From contig ML682118.1 in assembly GCA_007922195.1 (NCBI GenBank), positions 2,427,636-2,491,635 on the forward strand: 64,000 bases of DNA, given 5' to 3'. The stretch is from Podocnemis expansa (taxonomy: Eukaryota; Chordata; Testudines; Podocnemididae). Within the stretch, counting starts at the first letter, position 1; each line of letters starts with the position of its first letter. The position numbers were made by a program, and so were the translations under genes. This document shows, piece by piece, positions 10,865 to 21,660 of the stretch. The notes beneath the pieces were generated by a model, which ran no database searches, was not told where the DNA came from, and worked only from the letters and a program-made list of their open reading frames with translations.

Positions 10865-12333
10865 CTGGTTCAACCCTGATCTCACTTGGAAACCGTAGGG
10901 GCTACCATCATATAGTAGGATATAGAAGAAGGTTCTCCCCATCACAGTCCCATCCCATGGTCCTGTACAATTATATCCCATCTCCACGAAGCCCTTCCTG
11001 TCTACTGCCCTTTCATCTTATGCAATCTCCATTTAGATCTATTCCCATGTTTACTCTCACTCCCTTTAAGTACTCCTGTACTATTACACATCTCTCCCTC
11101 ATTATCTCCCCACAAATAATTTCATTTATCTATCTTACTGTCTAGCTATTTAAGTCTCATGCCATCCTTATCACTATGATATCTGAAAGCCTCATCTGCT
11201 TCTTCTGTCCACTCCCCATTCTCTTATTTCCCCATTTCCCATCCACCCCTTCCCAGGACCTCAGAACACACAATCTGTATCCTTTCTCTCTTCCTGGAAC
11301 CACTCTCCTGACACTCACCATCATGGTGATTGCTGTTTGCAACTGGAATCCTGTGCTCTTGTGATGTGTTTTAATCACCAGAGTACACTCCATCTTAGAC
11401 TCATGAACAGTTCCATATCCTTTATTTCCTATTCTACATGCAATACTTCAACAACTAATTTCCAACCCCTCTTCTAGAGCTGAGAAAAGAATCCCTGAGC
11501 CACCTGCCCAACACACACTTCTCTAGGCACACTTCCTTGACCTCATTGTCCCTTCCCTGAACAAGGAATGAAATCCTGTCTTTTGTGTTAATCATTCTAT
11601 TATGTTTCTAGCCCACCAACAATATAGCTAAACTCTGGTCTTATTAAAGGGCAGGAGTATTAAGGAAGCATCACTCAAGAACTGACTATCTCATCTTCCT
11701 CATTTACTCTGACCTATTGCAATTATAAGAATGGGGAGAAGAAAACTAAGTGGAATAAAAAGACAATGGTGCAGTTCCCCAACTAGTGTAAATCAACCTA
11801 GCTCCACTTAAGCTCTGTTTAACTCAAAAAGCCAGCTCTCCAGTTTGGCAAATCAATGCAGCTTCACTGAAATTATTAAGTCAGATCTTCAGCTTCTGAA
11901 AACTGGTTTATCTTCTCTGAAGTTAACTGAGAATCTAGCCCTTAATATTTTTTAGCTGTGGAAGAACCAAGATTTAAAATTGTATCATGGTGAAGAAACT
12001 GGCCTCCCATATTTATGAGCTAACCTTGGTGCTCAGTTAGGAGAGGTATGAGAGTTTAGGATTTTCCCTTGCTAGGGTGTCTTCAACATCAGCTGCTTTT
12101 CCCACACTCATGTATCATTTCTTGTATTTGTTTTTTAATTTGACATATAGCTTAGGGGGAAAAAAACATGGAATATCTTTCTTTGAAATCTGTCAACAAC
12201 CCCTCTCAAAAATATTCTACAGAAAAGTATTAACACAGTTGAAGTGAATGGATATATTAAGGACATACAAATCAAGTAGTTCTTACTGTCACTCCCAGTA
12301 GCGCTTACTGCAGTGGTCCATAAATCTGGACTC
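10865..12333. other. Intergenic region, old repeat debris
   Basis: No gene recognised. The stretch 11783-11950 resembles short palindromic reptile repeats built around 'tgtaaatcaa' and 'agctccact'. The 10957-11393 segment is C- and T-rich with open frames on both strands but no domain. Confidence 0.45.
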
Positions 12334-12336
12334 TTT

Positions 12337-12773
12337 AGCTATGTCTACATCAAGAATTTTAGTTTTGATTTCCTAGTCGGAACTAAAGAAATCTGAGGTT
12401 AGTCAGAACTAACCTCGGGCTACTTTGAACTAACCACGGCTTTTTAGTTCAAACTAGCCACGTGTTCTAGTTTGAACTAAAGTTTTAGTTTGAACTAGAA
12501 TGCATGTCTAGTTCGAACTAATGGCTTAGGTCAAACTTTCTGAGTTCGTACTAACCATTAGCTTGTGTACTGCATGCACTTAGAACTAAAATTCAAACTA
12601 AGCAAGTAAGTCCAGACTAATCTCCGGGACTTACTAGTTCAGACTAAGCTTTGCCTAGTCCAAACTAAGAAATTTCTTAGTTTGAACTAGGCAAAACCTA
12701 GTGTGGCCAAGGGCTAAATTAGTCCAGACTAAGCTTCTTTAGTCCAGGCTAATTTGGCAGTTTAGACATAACC
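12337..12773. mobile_element. Harbinger-type MITE, TTAGTTCGAACTAA lineage
   Basis: The left end AGCTATGTCTACATC and reversed right end GGTTATGTCTAAAC are diverged forms of the family terminus. Flanks are TTT and ATT, a 3-bp duplication with one mismatch. The interior carries many tagttcgaacta, tagtttgaacta and tagtccagacta variants in inverted pairs, for example aagaaatttcttagtttgaa. 437 bp, non-coding. Confidence 0.8.
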
Positions 12774-12937
12774 ATTGACCTTCTTCCTTTCTCTGACACT
12801 CACTCACACTAACTGGGGACTCCTCTCTTCTCTGATTCTATTATAAATATCAGTAGTAATACATCTCCAGAATCTTCACTCTTTTAGACATTTGAATCAA
12901 AGGCAGTCATATGAATAATAATAAACTACTACTGATC

Positions 12938-12980
<43 letters not shown>
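12938..12980. repeat. (TAT)n microsatellite
   Basis: Uninterrupted TTA/TAT trinucleotide run of about 14 units. Confidence 0.97.
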
Positions 12981-12982
<2 letters not shown>

Positions 12983-13029
12983 ACATTTTGTTGTTTACTT
13001 GATTTAAATTGTATTGAGAAATAGTGGTG

Positions 13030-13405
13030 TTCATGCTGATAAGTCAGACTGCTCTTGATGTCAAGAACACTAACAGGATATTGGGCTATGTTAGTAGGAG
13101 TATTGCCAACAGATTGATCAAAGTGATTACTCCCCTCTATTCAGTACACATCTGGATTACTGTGTCCGGTTTTGCCCCACCATCACCACCACCACTACAG
13201 GAAGGATGTGGAAAAATTGGAAGTCAAGTGGAGGGCAACATAAATGATTATGTGGGCTGGAGTGCATGATTTATGAGGAGAGGCTGAGGTAACTACACTT
13301 GTTTGGCCTGCAGAAAAGAAGAATAAAGGGGCATTTGGTAGCTGTCTTCAGCTACCTCATGGGAGGTTCCAAAAAGGATCTTATAATTAAGGCAGAAATC
13401 TTGTA
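13030..13405 (+). mobile_element. Old CR1 RT-domain fragment
   Basis: The plus-strand translation shows the CR1 order: a counterpart of NGILGCI (NRILGYVSRSIANRLIKVITPLYS), then a segment equivalent to the EYCVQFWAP block, then 'gaggagaggctgagg' and 'ctgcagaaaagaagaataaaggg', equivalent to [19 protein letters not shown]. Internal deletions and stops are numerous, and the 3' UTR and tail are absent. Confidence 0.8.
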
Positions 13406-14960
13406 GTCAGAAAATATGAAACCAGGCTTGAATTTTATTTGCACCAGTGTAAACTGAGACCAATTTGCCTGAAATCATTGCTCTGTAGAAATATCCTAAA
13501 ACTTGTGTAAGTAAGAGGAAACCCAGGCTCAGAAAACTTTTCTGTGAGTAAGTATGCAGTGGCCTTTGTGTATTGAAGTGTGTATGTGTACAGTGACCTT
13601 TATGTATTGAATCACAGAAATCAAATAAACATAGCAGAAGCCCCAGGGATATGTTCTCCAGAGATCTTTTACAGTACATCTACATAAATTCTTCTTCCAG
13701 GTCCACATTGTTAGTTATACAGAGCCACAAGCATTTACTTATTTGAGCTGGTAGGTGAGAGTTTTCATAAGACGTAGATATCATAGTGGGTCCAGTTAGT
13801 CAATCTTTCATTAATGTTTGAATCTATCTATCTAGCTAGCTATCACTTATTCTCTCTCATTATTTCTGTCTCTCTCTCAATCTCTTTTTCTAGCTGTCAC
13901 ACCTTTTGTCTCTCTGCTGAATTAGTGAAAATTTATGGTTGTCATGGAAGTACAATCCATGTCCTCAGTATAGAGATGTTCTAACCTATCATAACTTTGA
14001 TGGGCACAAACATTTCATACTTCAGCTCTGCCTTTAGTATGTTATTCTTTCTCTTTGAATGGTCAACTTCTTTCATACGTGAAATAGTATTGACTTTCTG
14101 ATTCAGCTAAGCTGAAAACTAATGGATCCCAATATAAAAGGGCTGTGCTACTTTACATGATAGAAATCTGAAAATGTAAACTTCATAAAAAGAAAAAAAA
14201 ATCAAGGAAGATCTGATATTTTATTAGTGAGTAAAAGTAATCATTATAATTTCTTTCTTTCTCTTCTCTGGACTGAAGTCTTTCTTTATCTTTTTGATTA
14301 ATCATTTGTCTTTGTTTGAGCTTTTGAGACTTGCTCATTTTGTGAGAAGCTAAATTCAGCTTTCTTTATTGTCTTGCTGTAACCTTGCGCCATTAAAAAA
14401 TATGCAGAAATGTTTTACCTAAACATTCTATTTAGAAAGTTGTGCCTTTCTTTCTGAAGATGCAACTGAATTGCAAGCATGATATAGTGTAAACTTTCTG
14501 ATTTAGATAAACCAAAAAGTCATGGACTCCAATATCAAGAGGACTATGATACTTTGAATGGTGGGGAACTTGAAATATAAAGCCATTTGAGAAATAAAAG
14601 GTAGGATGATTTTATATTTTATAAGAGGAACCTATCTATCTATCTTTGATATCTCTTGTTTCCCTTTCTCTGTTTCTGTACCTACATGCTTATGCTCAAT
14701 GCTCCCAGTGAGGTTCTGGAGAACAAAACTTAGCCCATCATTTCATAAAGTTACTGTACTTCTGAAGGACATTGAAGTTTTTCATATAGTAGCCGTCTGT
14801 AATGAAGATGAGCTTCCTTTCTGAACATGTAACTGATTTGGGGGGGTGGGACAAAAGGTATGCACTTTGCAAGAAACTTGGAACTGTACAGCTATTATGT
14901 AAATAAATCATTTCTGCATACTCATCTATTCCGTGAAAACAATTTATATATAAATATACT
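13406..14960. other. Intergenic region without recognised gene
   Basis: AT-rich with short TATC/CTAT runs (13823-13845 and 14629-14645). Two segments, 14090-14160 and 14495-14565, share the order 'aactaatggatcccaatata' versus 'gtcatggactccaatatc', suggesting an old tandem duplication with a spacing of about 405 bp. No coding evidence. Confidence 0.4.
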
Positions 14961-15293
14961 GGTGGAATAGCTAGCCTCAGGAGGTAGTGGAATCTCCATC
15001 ATTTGTGATTTTTAAAAGCAGGTTAGACAAATACCTGGTAGGGGTGGCTTAGATCAGTAGTTCTCAACCACTGTGTTGGGTCACATTACTGTGTTGCCAC
15101 ATTGAGGTAAGCATACCATGAAGAGGCAGGTGGGGATCATGTGTCCTGTAGGGTCACACGCACCACCAATTGTGTTACAACTTGCAAAAGGTTGAGAACC
15201 ATTGTTCTAGATAATATTTAGTCTTGCAAAAAAGTGCAGGGGGCTGGAATTGATGTTCTCTCATGGTCCCTTCCTTTCTTATTCTATGATTCT
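14961..15293 (+). mobile_element. CR1 3' end split by a hAT MITE
   Basis: The left part (14961-15046) reads through 'ggaatctccatc' and 'aagcaggttagacaa'. The right part (15213-15293) resumes with the family's UTR ('gggggctggaattgatg') and ends in ATTCTATGATTCT. The insertion between them has its own inverted ends and 8-bp flanks, so the CR1 is older than the hAT insertion. Confidence 0.82.
15055..15204. mobile_element. hAT-superfamily MITE nested in CR1
   Basis: The left end is CAGTAGTTCTCAACCACTG and the right end reversed is CAATGGTTCTCAACCTTTT. The CAGTGGTTCTCAACC terminus is characteristic of hAT/Charlie-type elements. The flanks gcttagat (15047-15054) and ttctagat (15205-15212) agree at 6 of 8 positions, fitting the 8-bp hAT duplication. 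150 bp, non-coding. Confidence 0.8.
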
Positions 15294-16820
15294 AGATCCA
15301 CCTTCAACCTTTTCAAAGTACTATCCCCCGGCTTCATTATTAAACTTATGGCCCATGAAGACTAATATCCTGTGTTTTTCACTTGAATAGGTAACCCATG
15401 GTCCATGGAAAGACAAGTTTTTTCCAACATCCAAACTCTGTCCTTGACTAAGCAAAACACTGGTATCTAAGCGTTACAACTAAGATGAGGACTCAAGCTC
15501 TTCAATCCTGCACTTAAGGTACTTAGAAAGATGTATGATCTACTAGTGCGAGAAGGATTCCTGATTTCTATTCCAAGTTGCAAAAAAGGAATGGCTTCTA
15601 GACTTTAAAGCTTCATGGAACACCAGGTAGAGCTGGGTGAATTTTGCAAACAAATTGCTTATTTGTTGAGAAAGCTATTTTCGTTCGATCTTGAAGTGCT
15701 CATAAATTTGACATGAACTATCAGATAGTTTCAGTCAAAAACATATTTTTCAGGCTAGATTCAAAGGGATGTAGGCAACATTAATAAAAAAGACAAAAGA
15801 GGAGAAGTACCCTTTAAGCTTTTTAGTCTCATGGACATCCAGGACATTCAGCTGGGTTATACAGGTGTGAATGTCTCTTCTAGAACTGGGATTTGAGTGC
15901 AGTTCAACCTCCTTATCTAATGAAGCACTCAACCACGTGGTTATAGGCCAGGCCTGTTGTGCACATTTCTCATTCCCTACTTTTGAAGCTGCTCCACTTT
16001 ATATCTCTAAGGGCTAGTCTATACTAGAAGCTCTACAGCACACAGCTGCTTGTAGACAAGCCCTTAGTGGCTATTAATTGGAGCAGGCAGTTGAACCCAG
16101 CCCTCCCATCCATTCTGATTTTGATTTCTTTCAGAGCTACCAGTTCACTAGAAAAACATCTCATATTTACCAACCTCTTTTCCTGGGGTCTATGCCTAAG
16201 GTGACCAGATGTTTCAATTTTGAATGGAGAATCGTGATAGCTGAAGCTTTGTCTTATATAGAATGCTATTACCTTCCACCCTGTCCCAATTCTTCACACT
16301 TCCTAACTCATCACCCTACCTATGCCCAGTTAGATGGGGAAAGGGAGAAGTATGATCTTTTGGTTGGACAAAAGGAGGTTGGCCGTCAGGACTCTAATTT
16401 TCGATTTCTAATTTTGGGGGTGGATTGGGATTTGGCAAGTTAGAGCTGCGGATGCTAGAGACAAGTCTCCTCTATTCCATTCCAGGCTCAGACAGGGAGT
16501 ATGTCAGAATGGTTAGAATAGAGAATATCAGTAGTGGGGGGGCAGACTTGGAATAGAATGTGCTCTGGCAATGAGAAACCTGGGCTCTGATTGGAGCTCC
16601 AGAAGGGAAGCAGGATCTGGTGGTTAGCTGAAGCTTTTAGCTTCTAGCTTCACATCTAGGATGGATGTTAAGTGCCTAGAGTTGGGCTGTAAGATAGAAG
16701 TCAGATCTCTTGGGCTCTATTCCTGGCTGTGGAAAAAAATGGGAGAAAGAAAAACTCTAGATTTAACCACTGACCCTAGTGAAACATCTGAAGTATTGCA
16801 CCTTTATTCTTTTTTCTCAT
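15294..16820. other. Region upstream of the first OR gene
   Basis: No coding exon recognised. It contains a tRNA-SINE-like remnant on the minus strand near 15860-15950, the short palindrome at 16009-16065, and MIR-like words near 16670-16740 ('gatctcttgggctctattcc'). A non-coding 5' exon of the OR gene could lie here but cannot be placed by eye. Confidence 0.45.
16009..16065. repeat. Minimal palindromic MITE-like repeat
   Basis: The left arm aagggctagtctata faces a right arm that reverses to aagggcttgtctaca, with about 25 bp between them. The arms resemble the Harbinger-type ends elsewhere in the window (GGCTATGTCTACA). It may be a near-solo pair of ends. Confidence 0.5.
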
Positions 16821-16826
16821 TTATAG
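16805..16826 (+). promoter_or_regulatory. Predicted 3' splice acceptor of the OR 5' UTR intron
   Basis: A pyrimidine-rich tract ending TTATAG at 16826 lies 40 bp before the predicted OR start codon. OR genes typically have one or more non-coding 5' exons spliced to a single coding exon a short distance before the ATG, which this fits. Confidence 0.5.
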
Positions 16827-16866
16827 CCCACTGTCCTCTCCTTTGTATCAAAGTGACAATGTGGCC

Positions 16867-17796
16867 ATGGAGAACCAAACTGCACCAACTGAATTCATCC
16901 TCCTGGGATTTACCAAACTCTGGGGGTTGCGTTTCCTGCTCTCAGGGGTCATCTCCATCATCTACATCTTCACCTTGCTGGGGAATATGCTCATCCTCCT
17001 CCTTTCCTTGGTGGAGCCATGTCTCCGAACTCCCATGTACTTCTTCCTGGGGAACCTCTCCCTTTTAGACATCTGCCAGACCACCACCACCATCCCCCAG
17101 ATGCTGCAACACCTTCTCTCTGGCAGGAGCAATATCTCCTACACAAGCTGCATGGCCCAGCTCTACTTTTTTCTCTCATTTGTAGGGACAGAGGCCATCC
17201 TCCTGGCCACCATGGCATATGACCGCTATGTGGCCATATGTAACCCACTGCGCTACACAACACTTGTAAGTAGGAAGATTTGTTTCTCACTGGTGGCTGC
17301 CTCTTGGTTCACTGGTTCACTCAATGCAGCTGTTCATACAGTCCTCACTATCCACCTGTCCTTTTGTGGTGTCAATAGACTCAGCTATTTCTACTGTGAC
17401 ATCCCTCCATTGCTGGCTCTGTCCTGCAGTGATTCCTTCCTCAATATTACCATGACACTGGTCTCCAGCCTTTTCTTGGGCTGGGGTCCCTCTTTGTGCA
17501 TTATCCTTTCATATATGCACATTGTATTTAAAATAGTGAAGATGCAGTCCTCTACAGGGAAAAGCAAGGCCTTCTCCACCTGTGCATCACACCTCATAGT
17601 CATCTTGCTCTACTATGGTAGCTGTATTTTCACCTATGTCAGACCCCTCTCCAGCTACTTTCCGCACAGAGACAAGCTAATCTCCCTGGTGCACAGCCTC
17701 ATCACCCCTATGTTAAATCCAGTCATCTACACCCTGAGGAACAAGGATGTAAAGGAGGCTATGAGAAAGGTCTTTAAAAAGAAAATGTTCTTCTAA
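16867..17796 (+). CDS. Olfactory receptor, class II, intact
   Basis: A 309-residue seven-transmembrane odorant receptor (rhodopsin-family GPCR of olfactory neuron cilia, coupling to G-olf). Seen: N-terminal glycosylation site NQT at residue 3; TM1 with GN; PMYFFLGNLSLLDIC at the TM2 loop; Cys in YTSCMAQ starting TM3; MAYDRYVAICNPLRY after TM3; three loop-2 cysteines (SFCG, FYCD, LSCS); ILSYMHIV in TM5; KAFSTCASHL entering TM6; NPVIYTLRNKDVK in TM7. I chose the Met beginning MENQT over one eight codons upstream because it gives the normal OR N-terminus and length. It is a single coding exon with a splice acceptor 40 bp upstream. No defect seen. Subfamily not assigned. Confidence 0.95.
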   Translation: MENQTAPTEFILLGFTKLWGLRFLLSGVISIIYIFTLLGNMLILLLSLVEPCLRTPMYFFLGNLSLLDICQTTTTIPQMLQHLLSGRSNISYTSCMAQLYFFLSFVGTEAILLATMAYDRYVAICNPLRYTTLVSRKICFSLVAASWFTGSLNAAVHTVLTIHLSFCGVNRLSYFYCDIPPLLALSCSDSFLNITMTLVSSLFLGWGPSLCIILSYMHIVFKIVKMQSSTGKSKAFSTCASHLIVILLYYGSCIFTYVRPLSSYFPHRDKLISLVHSLITPMLNPVIYTLRNKDVKEAMRKVFKKKMFF

Positions 17797-18170
17797 AGAG
17801 CCTAAAGATTACTGGCATCTGCCCCCAACTCTGGGATGGGAGTTAAATGTAGTGAATTACAGAATATGGGAGCTGGTAGTGTGGGATGGATCACGTGATG
17901 GTTACCCATTCTGTTTAATTTCTGAAGCACCTGGGAGTGGCTACTGTTGGAAGACAAGATACTAATCTAGATGGACCAGTAGTATGATACAGTGTGTACA
18001 TTATACAGTACTCAGGACTCATCCCGGAATCTGTCCCTTCCTCAGAGTAATGTCTAGTGTGGTAAAGAATAGATAAACTGTGGAGGGACAAGACTTCTGA
18101 GTTCTATTCCTACCTCCTAGAGGAGTGAAGCCTGCTGATTCAAGTAGGGGGCTTCTGGGAATCAAGACTC
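17797..18170. other. OR downstream spacer
   Basis: No gene. Contains words typical of reptile SINE remnants around 18060-18130 ('gacttctgagttctattcc'). Confidence 0.4.
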
Positions 18171-18173
18171 CTA

Positions 18174-18604
18174 GGCTATGTCCATACATACATCATTATT
18201 TCAAAATAACCCATTTTGAAATGAGTTATTTCGAAATAAAGTCCTTATTTCAAAATAAGTTAATTTGAATTAACAGTTTGTTAATTCAAATGTAGGGAAA
18301 GCCTGCTTTCGAAATAGCCATTGTTTTGAAATGGTTATTTTGAAACAAGGCTGTTCGGACATGTTGTTTCGAAACAGTTGTTTCAAAACAATGGTGTTGT
18401 TTTGAAACAGCGTGTCCAAACTCTGTTGCTTCAAAACAACTATTTTGAAACAATGGCTATTTCGATTAGATGTGAGGTTTAATGGTTTTAAAATAACAGC
18501 TGGTCCCGTTGTTTCGAAATAATGGTGCATTATGTGGACATGCCACTTCTTATTTTGAAACAACCTTTGTTGTTTCAAAATAAGAAGCCTGTGTGGACAT
18601 ACCC
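18174..18604. mobile_element. Harbinger-type MITE, TTCGAAATAA lineage
   Basis: Ends GGCTATGTCCATAC and, reversed, GGGTATGTCCACAC. CTA is duplicated at 18171-18173 and 18605-18607. The interior consists of paired TTCGAAATAA, TTTCAAAATAA and TTTCGAAACA motifs in both orientations. It is 431 bp and clearly the same subfamily as the copy at 20696-21124 (429 bp), differing mainly by CpG decay. It lies about 160 bp left of the retroviral LTR. Confidence 0.9.
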
Positions 18605-18765
18605 CTAGATTATACTCAATGACTCATGAAGAGGAATGAGGCTGAGAGGTAAGAGCAGAACAACAAGAGTCAGAATTTCTGAATTCTATTAGGACAGAGA
18701 ATCTAGTGTATAGCGCAGGGGACTTTTAGCCTTCGGACTGATAGCTTCTATTCTCAGTTCTGCAT

Positions 18766-19207
18766 TGTGAAAGAAACTAAGTATAACAACTGGCTTTCTC
18801 CATTTTGTAACCACAGACTCCATTTCAGCTAGAGCAAGGAGTCACGTACTTCGCTGGGCCGGAGAGTGGGGTGAATTAGCATGAGAAAGAGACAAAGGCA
18901 GAAACTGAAACTTAGGAAAACAGCCAGGTAGCAGACCCCCTTATAAGGAAAGTAGAGCATCTTCCTATCATGGGAAGATGGCACAATCATTGCAGAATTG
19001 GAGAAAAGCCAAGTCACACTATATGATGTATGCTGAATGTATTATGGTAACATATGACCTATATAAGGTAACTCCACCCTTTGTTAGGGACTCTTGGGCC
19101 TTGTTTTGGTCCCAGGGTCCACAGCTGCATATAATTTTCTAATAAACTTTTTCTCTTCCACTAAGTGTGGCCTCTGCTGACTGAACACCCTTAAAATTTC
19201 CTCTGCA
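18766..19207 (+). repeat. Endogenous retrovirus 5' LTR
   Basis: The 442-bp LTR starts TGTGAAAGAAAC and ends CCTCTGCA. U3 carries a TATATAAG box (19060-19067). An AATAAA polyadenylation signal is at 19141-19146, and U5 follows. The end lies three bases before a tRNA primer site. Its partner is at 25964-26406 but in opposite orientation. By hand alignment the first 250 bp of the two differ at about 16 positions. Confidence 0.92.
19060..19146 (+). promoter_or_regulatory. LTR core promoter and polyadenylation signal
   Basis: TATATAAG at 19060-19067 lies about 75 bp before AATAAA at 19141-19146, the normal U3/R spacing. The inverted right LTR keeps both: AATAAA as TTTATT at 26025-26030 and the TATA box as CTTATATA at 26104-26111. 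Confidence 0.6.
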
Positions 19208-19210
19208 AGG

Positions 19211-19228
19211 TGGTGTCAGAAGTGGGAT
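19211..19228 (+). other. Primer binding site, tRNA-Leu type
   Basis: TGGTGTCAGAAGTGGGAT begins three bases after the LTR. It complements the 3' end of a vertebrate tRNA-Leu (CCA plus acceptor and T-arm bases), which would prime minus-strand DNA synthesis. Leu priming is best known from ERV-L but occurs in other groups. Confidence 0.8.
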
Positions 19229-19494
19229 CAGCAGAAAACGGGCTAGCCTCAGGTGCAGCCCGTGGTAAGCACCACCATCTACTTAGCACCAGAGACTAAG
19301 TTTCAGGATTTCCTCAAGGGTCTGGCTTCCTTGTGGTTTTGATTCAGGTTTAGTTTCAGGCCAGTCTGGTAAGTCAGCTTTACCCTTCCTCCCCTATGTC
19401 TCCCTACCCTCATGTTACTCTGCAGGGGATGCCCTGCCTGGTTTGGCTCTGGTAAGCCCTGTATCCCTTTCCTTTTCTGTCTTTTTAGAGTGGC

Positions 19495-21660
19495 TTGCCG
19501 CTTGGGCCTGTCAGTATAGGAGGAAGTGGTCAATCTAAGTATCCACCTGGGAACACTCCGGCAGCTATTATGCGTAGGAAGTATGGGAAACCCACGCTTA
19601 AATATGTTACTAGGTGGAACTTTTATACCCGGGATGATCCCTCACTGCAATTTCCACTTGAGGGTAGTTTTGACCTGGTGATTCTGATGAACTTGCATCA
19701 CAATCTTGAGGACAATCATCCCAGACAGATGGTGGTTTGGTATTTGTGAGATGACGAGGCGGAGGGAAGATGAGAATGGGGTCCTATAAGAAGAGAGCAG
19801 GAAAAGGGAAAGCCCTTGACATTCCCTATAACTGGGTCTGCCTCGGCTCCCCCTTCTGCACCGCCACTTGTGGCCGCCACCTTTCCATCTGTGGCCCCGC
19901 CTCAGATTTTTACTAGCCCCCCCAGATGATCTGTTAAATAACTGGTATCCCACACCACTGCTCTTGCCCCAGTCTCGGGGGGGGGGGAGGGATCTGGCCT
20001 GTCCGGGGGCCCACCCCTGCTGGTTCAGGCTCCCAAAGCCCCCTCTGAGGACCCACCCCAGCTGGGTGAGATTTTCTCGATCAGTGTTGCAGGAGGTGCC
20101 ACTTTGCCTGAAAACAGCCCATCCCAAGACAAAAAACTCCTAGGGCATCCCCTTTCTCAACTCCAGAGATGCATGCGCCCCAACCTTTTAAAGCATTGGG
20201 AGCCCATCGGGTACAACTCCAAAAAGGATGGAATCTATTCAGTCCAGTGCCAAAGTCAGCAGGACCCATCGAAACATCACCATTTTCCTGTAAACCAAAC
20301 AAATTTCCCAGATTTTGGGGAAAAGACCAGCCTGAAACACTGACACTTGCTCCACTGCGAGTTTACTTGAACCCAAATGGAGGCAACCCCAGTATAGTTC
20401 ATGGGCCCTGGACCCCAGCAGATGTGATGAACTGGTCTAACACGTTTCCCAAACTGCAGGAAGCACCCAGAGAATTCAGGCAGAAGCTGTCGCAGCTGTT
20501 TGCAGTTTACAACCCTAGCTGGGGAGATGTAGAGCTGCTCCTGTCTGGCATTCTGTCAGAATAAAAGTTTTCACTCCTTGCTAAGACCAGGGAGGGAGGT
20601 AATCAGAATGGCTGCCCCCTAGAGGACCCTGGTCGTGATACCCAAGATCAGCGTACTCGAGTAGTTGCCTACAGAAACAGGCTACTAGAATCTATGGCTA
20701 TGTCCACACATACATCATTATTTCGAAATAACCCATTTTGAAATGAGTTATTTCGAAATAAGTTAATTCGAATTAACAGTTTGTTAATTCAAATTAAGGG
20801 AAAGCCTACTTTCGAAATAGCCATTGTTTCAAAATAATTATTTTGAAACAGGGCCGTTCGGACATGTTGTTTCAAAACAGTTGTTTCAAAACAATGGTGT
20901 TGTTTCAAAACAACGTGTCTGAACGCCATTGTTTCGAAACAACCATTTCAAAACAACGGCTATTTCGATTAGATGTGAGGTTTAAGAGTTTCGAAATAAC
21001 AGCCGTTATTTTGAAACAGCGGGTCCTGTTGTTTCGAAATAATGGTGCATCGTGTGGACATGCAGCTTCTTATTTCGAAACAACCTCTGTTGTTTCGAAA
21101 TAAGAAGCCTGTGGGGACATACCCTATAACAGAACTAGCGCCCCCACAACATGATTGGTGAAAAGGGCAGGCAGTTAAACAGGGTAAAGATGAGCACCCA
21201 GCTGATTACAAAGCCCAGTTCCTGTCAGCTCTCAGTAGGTTCTCTGGAATTCATCCAGCTGCCAAGGGTACCTGAGCCCTGGTAGTCGGGACTTATGTCC
21301 AGGGACTGTTACCAGTGGTCTGTCAATGACTGGAGGATGCAGTTTTGGACTGGAGAACTCAAAACCTTGACAGCATTCAGCAGTCGTGTGCCCAAATCTG
21401 GAATCGAATCGTAACAGAGAAAGAAAACCAGCAGCTGAAATACTAAGAGCAAGCAGATCGTCTCTGCGCACTTCAAGTCTGGCAAATGGAGGTAAAATCA
21501 AGGGGGGCCCCACCTCGTAGGTCCCAGCAACTACCCCCTCACAATCAATCTGGGACTTCAGGACAAAATACTTGCCACTACTGTAAACAAGAGGGGACTG
21601 GAAAAACAAATGTCCCACACAGTCCAAAAGACATTGAATGCCTATGGCCCCCATGCATGG
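19495..21660 (+). pseudogene. ERV gag remnant, split by a MITE
   Basis: A matrix-like stretch is seen at 19495-19749 (RRKYGKPTLK, then FPLEGSFDL). A proline-rich section follows, then a capsid start of gammaretroviral type (GPWTPADVMNWSNTFP, about 20405-20450). A nucleocapsid remnant near 21570 reads CHYCKQEG, where the single CCHC zinc knuckle has lost its His and last Cys. Frameshifts and stops separate these parts. The coding sequence is cut at 20696 by a 429-bp MITE flanked by TAT. Not functional. Confidence 0.8.
20696..21124. mobile_element. Harbinger-type MITE inserted in retroviral gag
   Basis: Ends GGCTATGTCCACAC and, reversed, GGGTATGTCCCCAC. TAT is duplicated at 20693-20695 and 21125-21127. 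The interior has TTCGAAATAA and TTTCGAAACAAC motifs that keep more intact CpGs than the copy at 18174-18604. Gag sequence continues on both sides, so this insertion postdates the provirus. Confidence 0.92.

Noticed and set aside
16009..16065. Possible tRNA gene or hairpin RNA
   Set aside because: The palindrome lacks tRNA boxes and loops, and its arms match the MITE tips in this window.
16661..17068. 135-residue open frame overlapping the OR start in another frame
   Set aside because: A shadow frame of the OR gene with no domain of its own.
20700..21100. TTC/GAA-rich motifs as heat-shock factor sites
   Set aside because: The spacing is TTCGAA and GAAATAATTTC, not the GAAnnTTC required, and the motif is explained by transposon sub-terminal repeats.
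18270..21103. Regularly recurring TTCGAAATAA motifs that could look like a CRISPR array
   Set aside because: Units are palindromic variants at irregular spacing inside TIR-bounded elements in a vertebrate genome.
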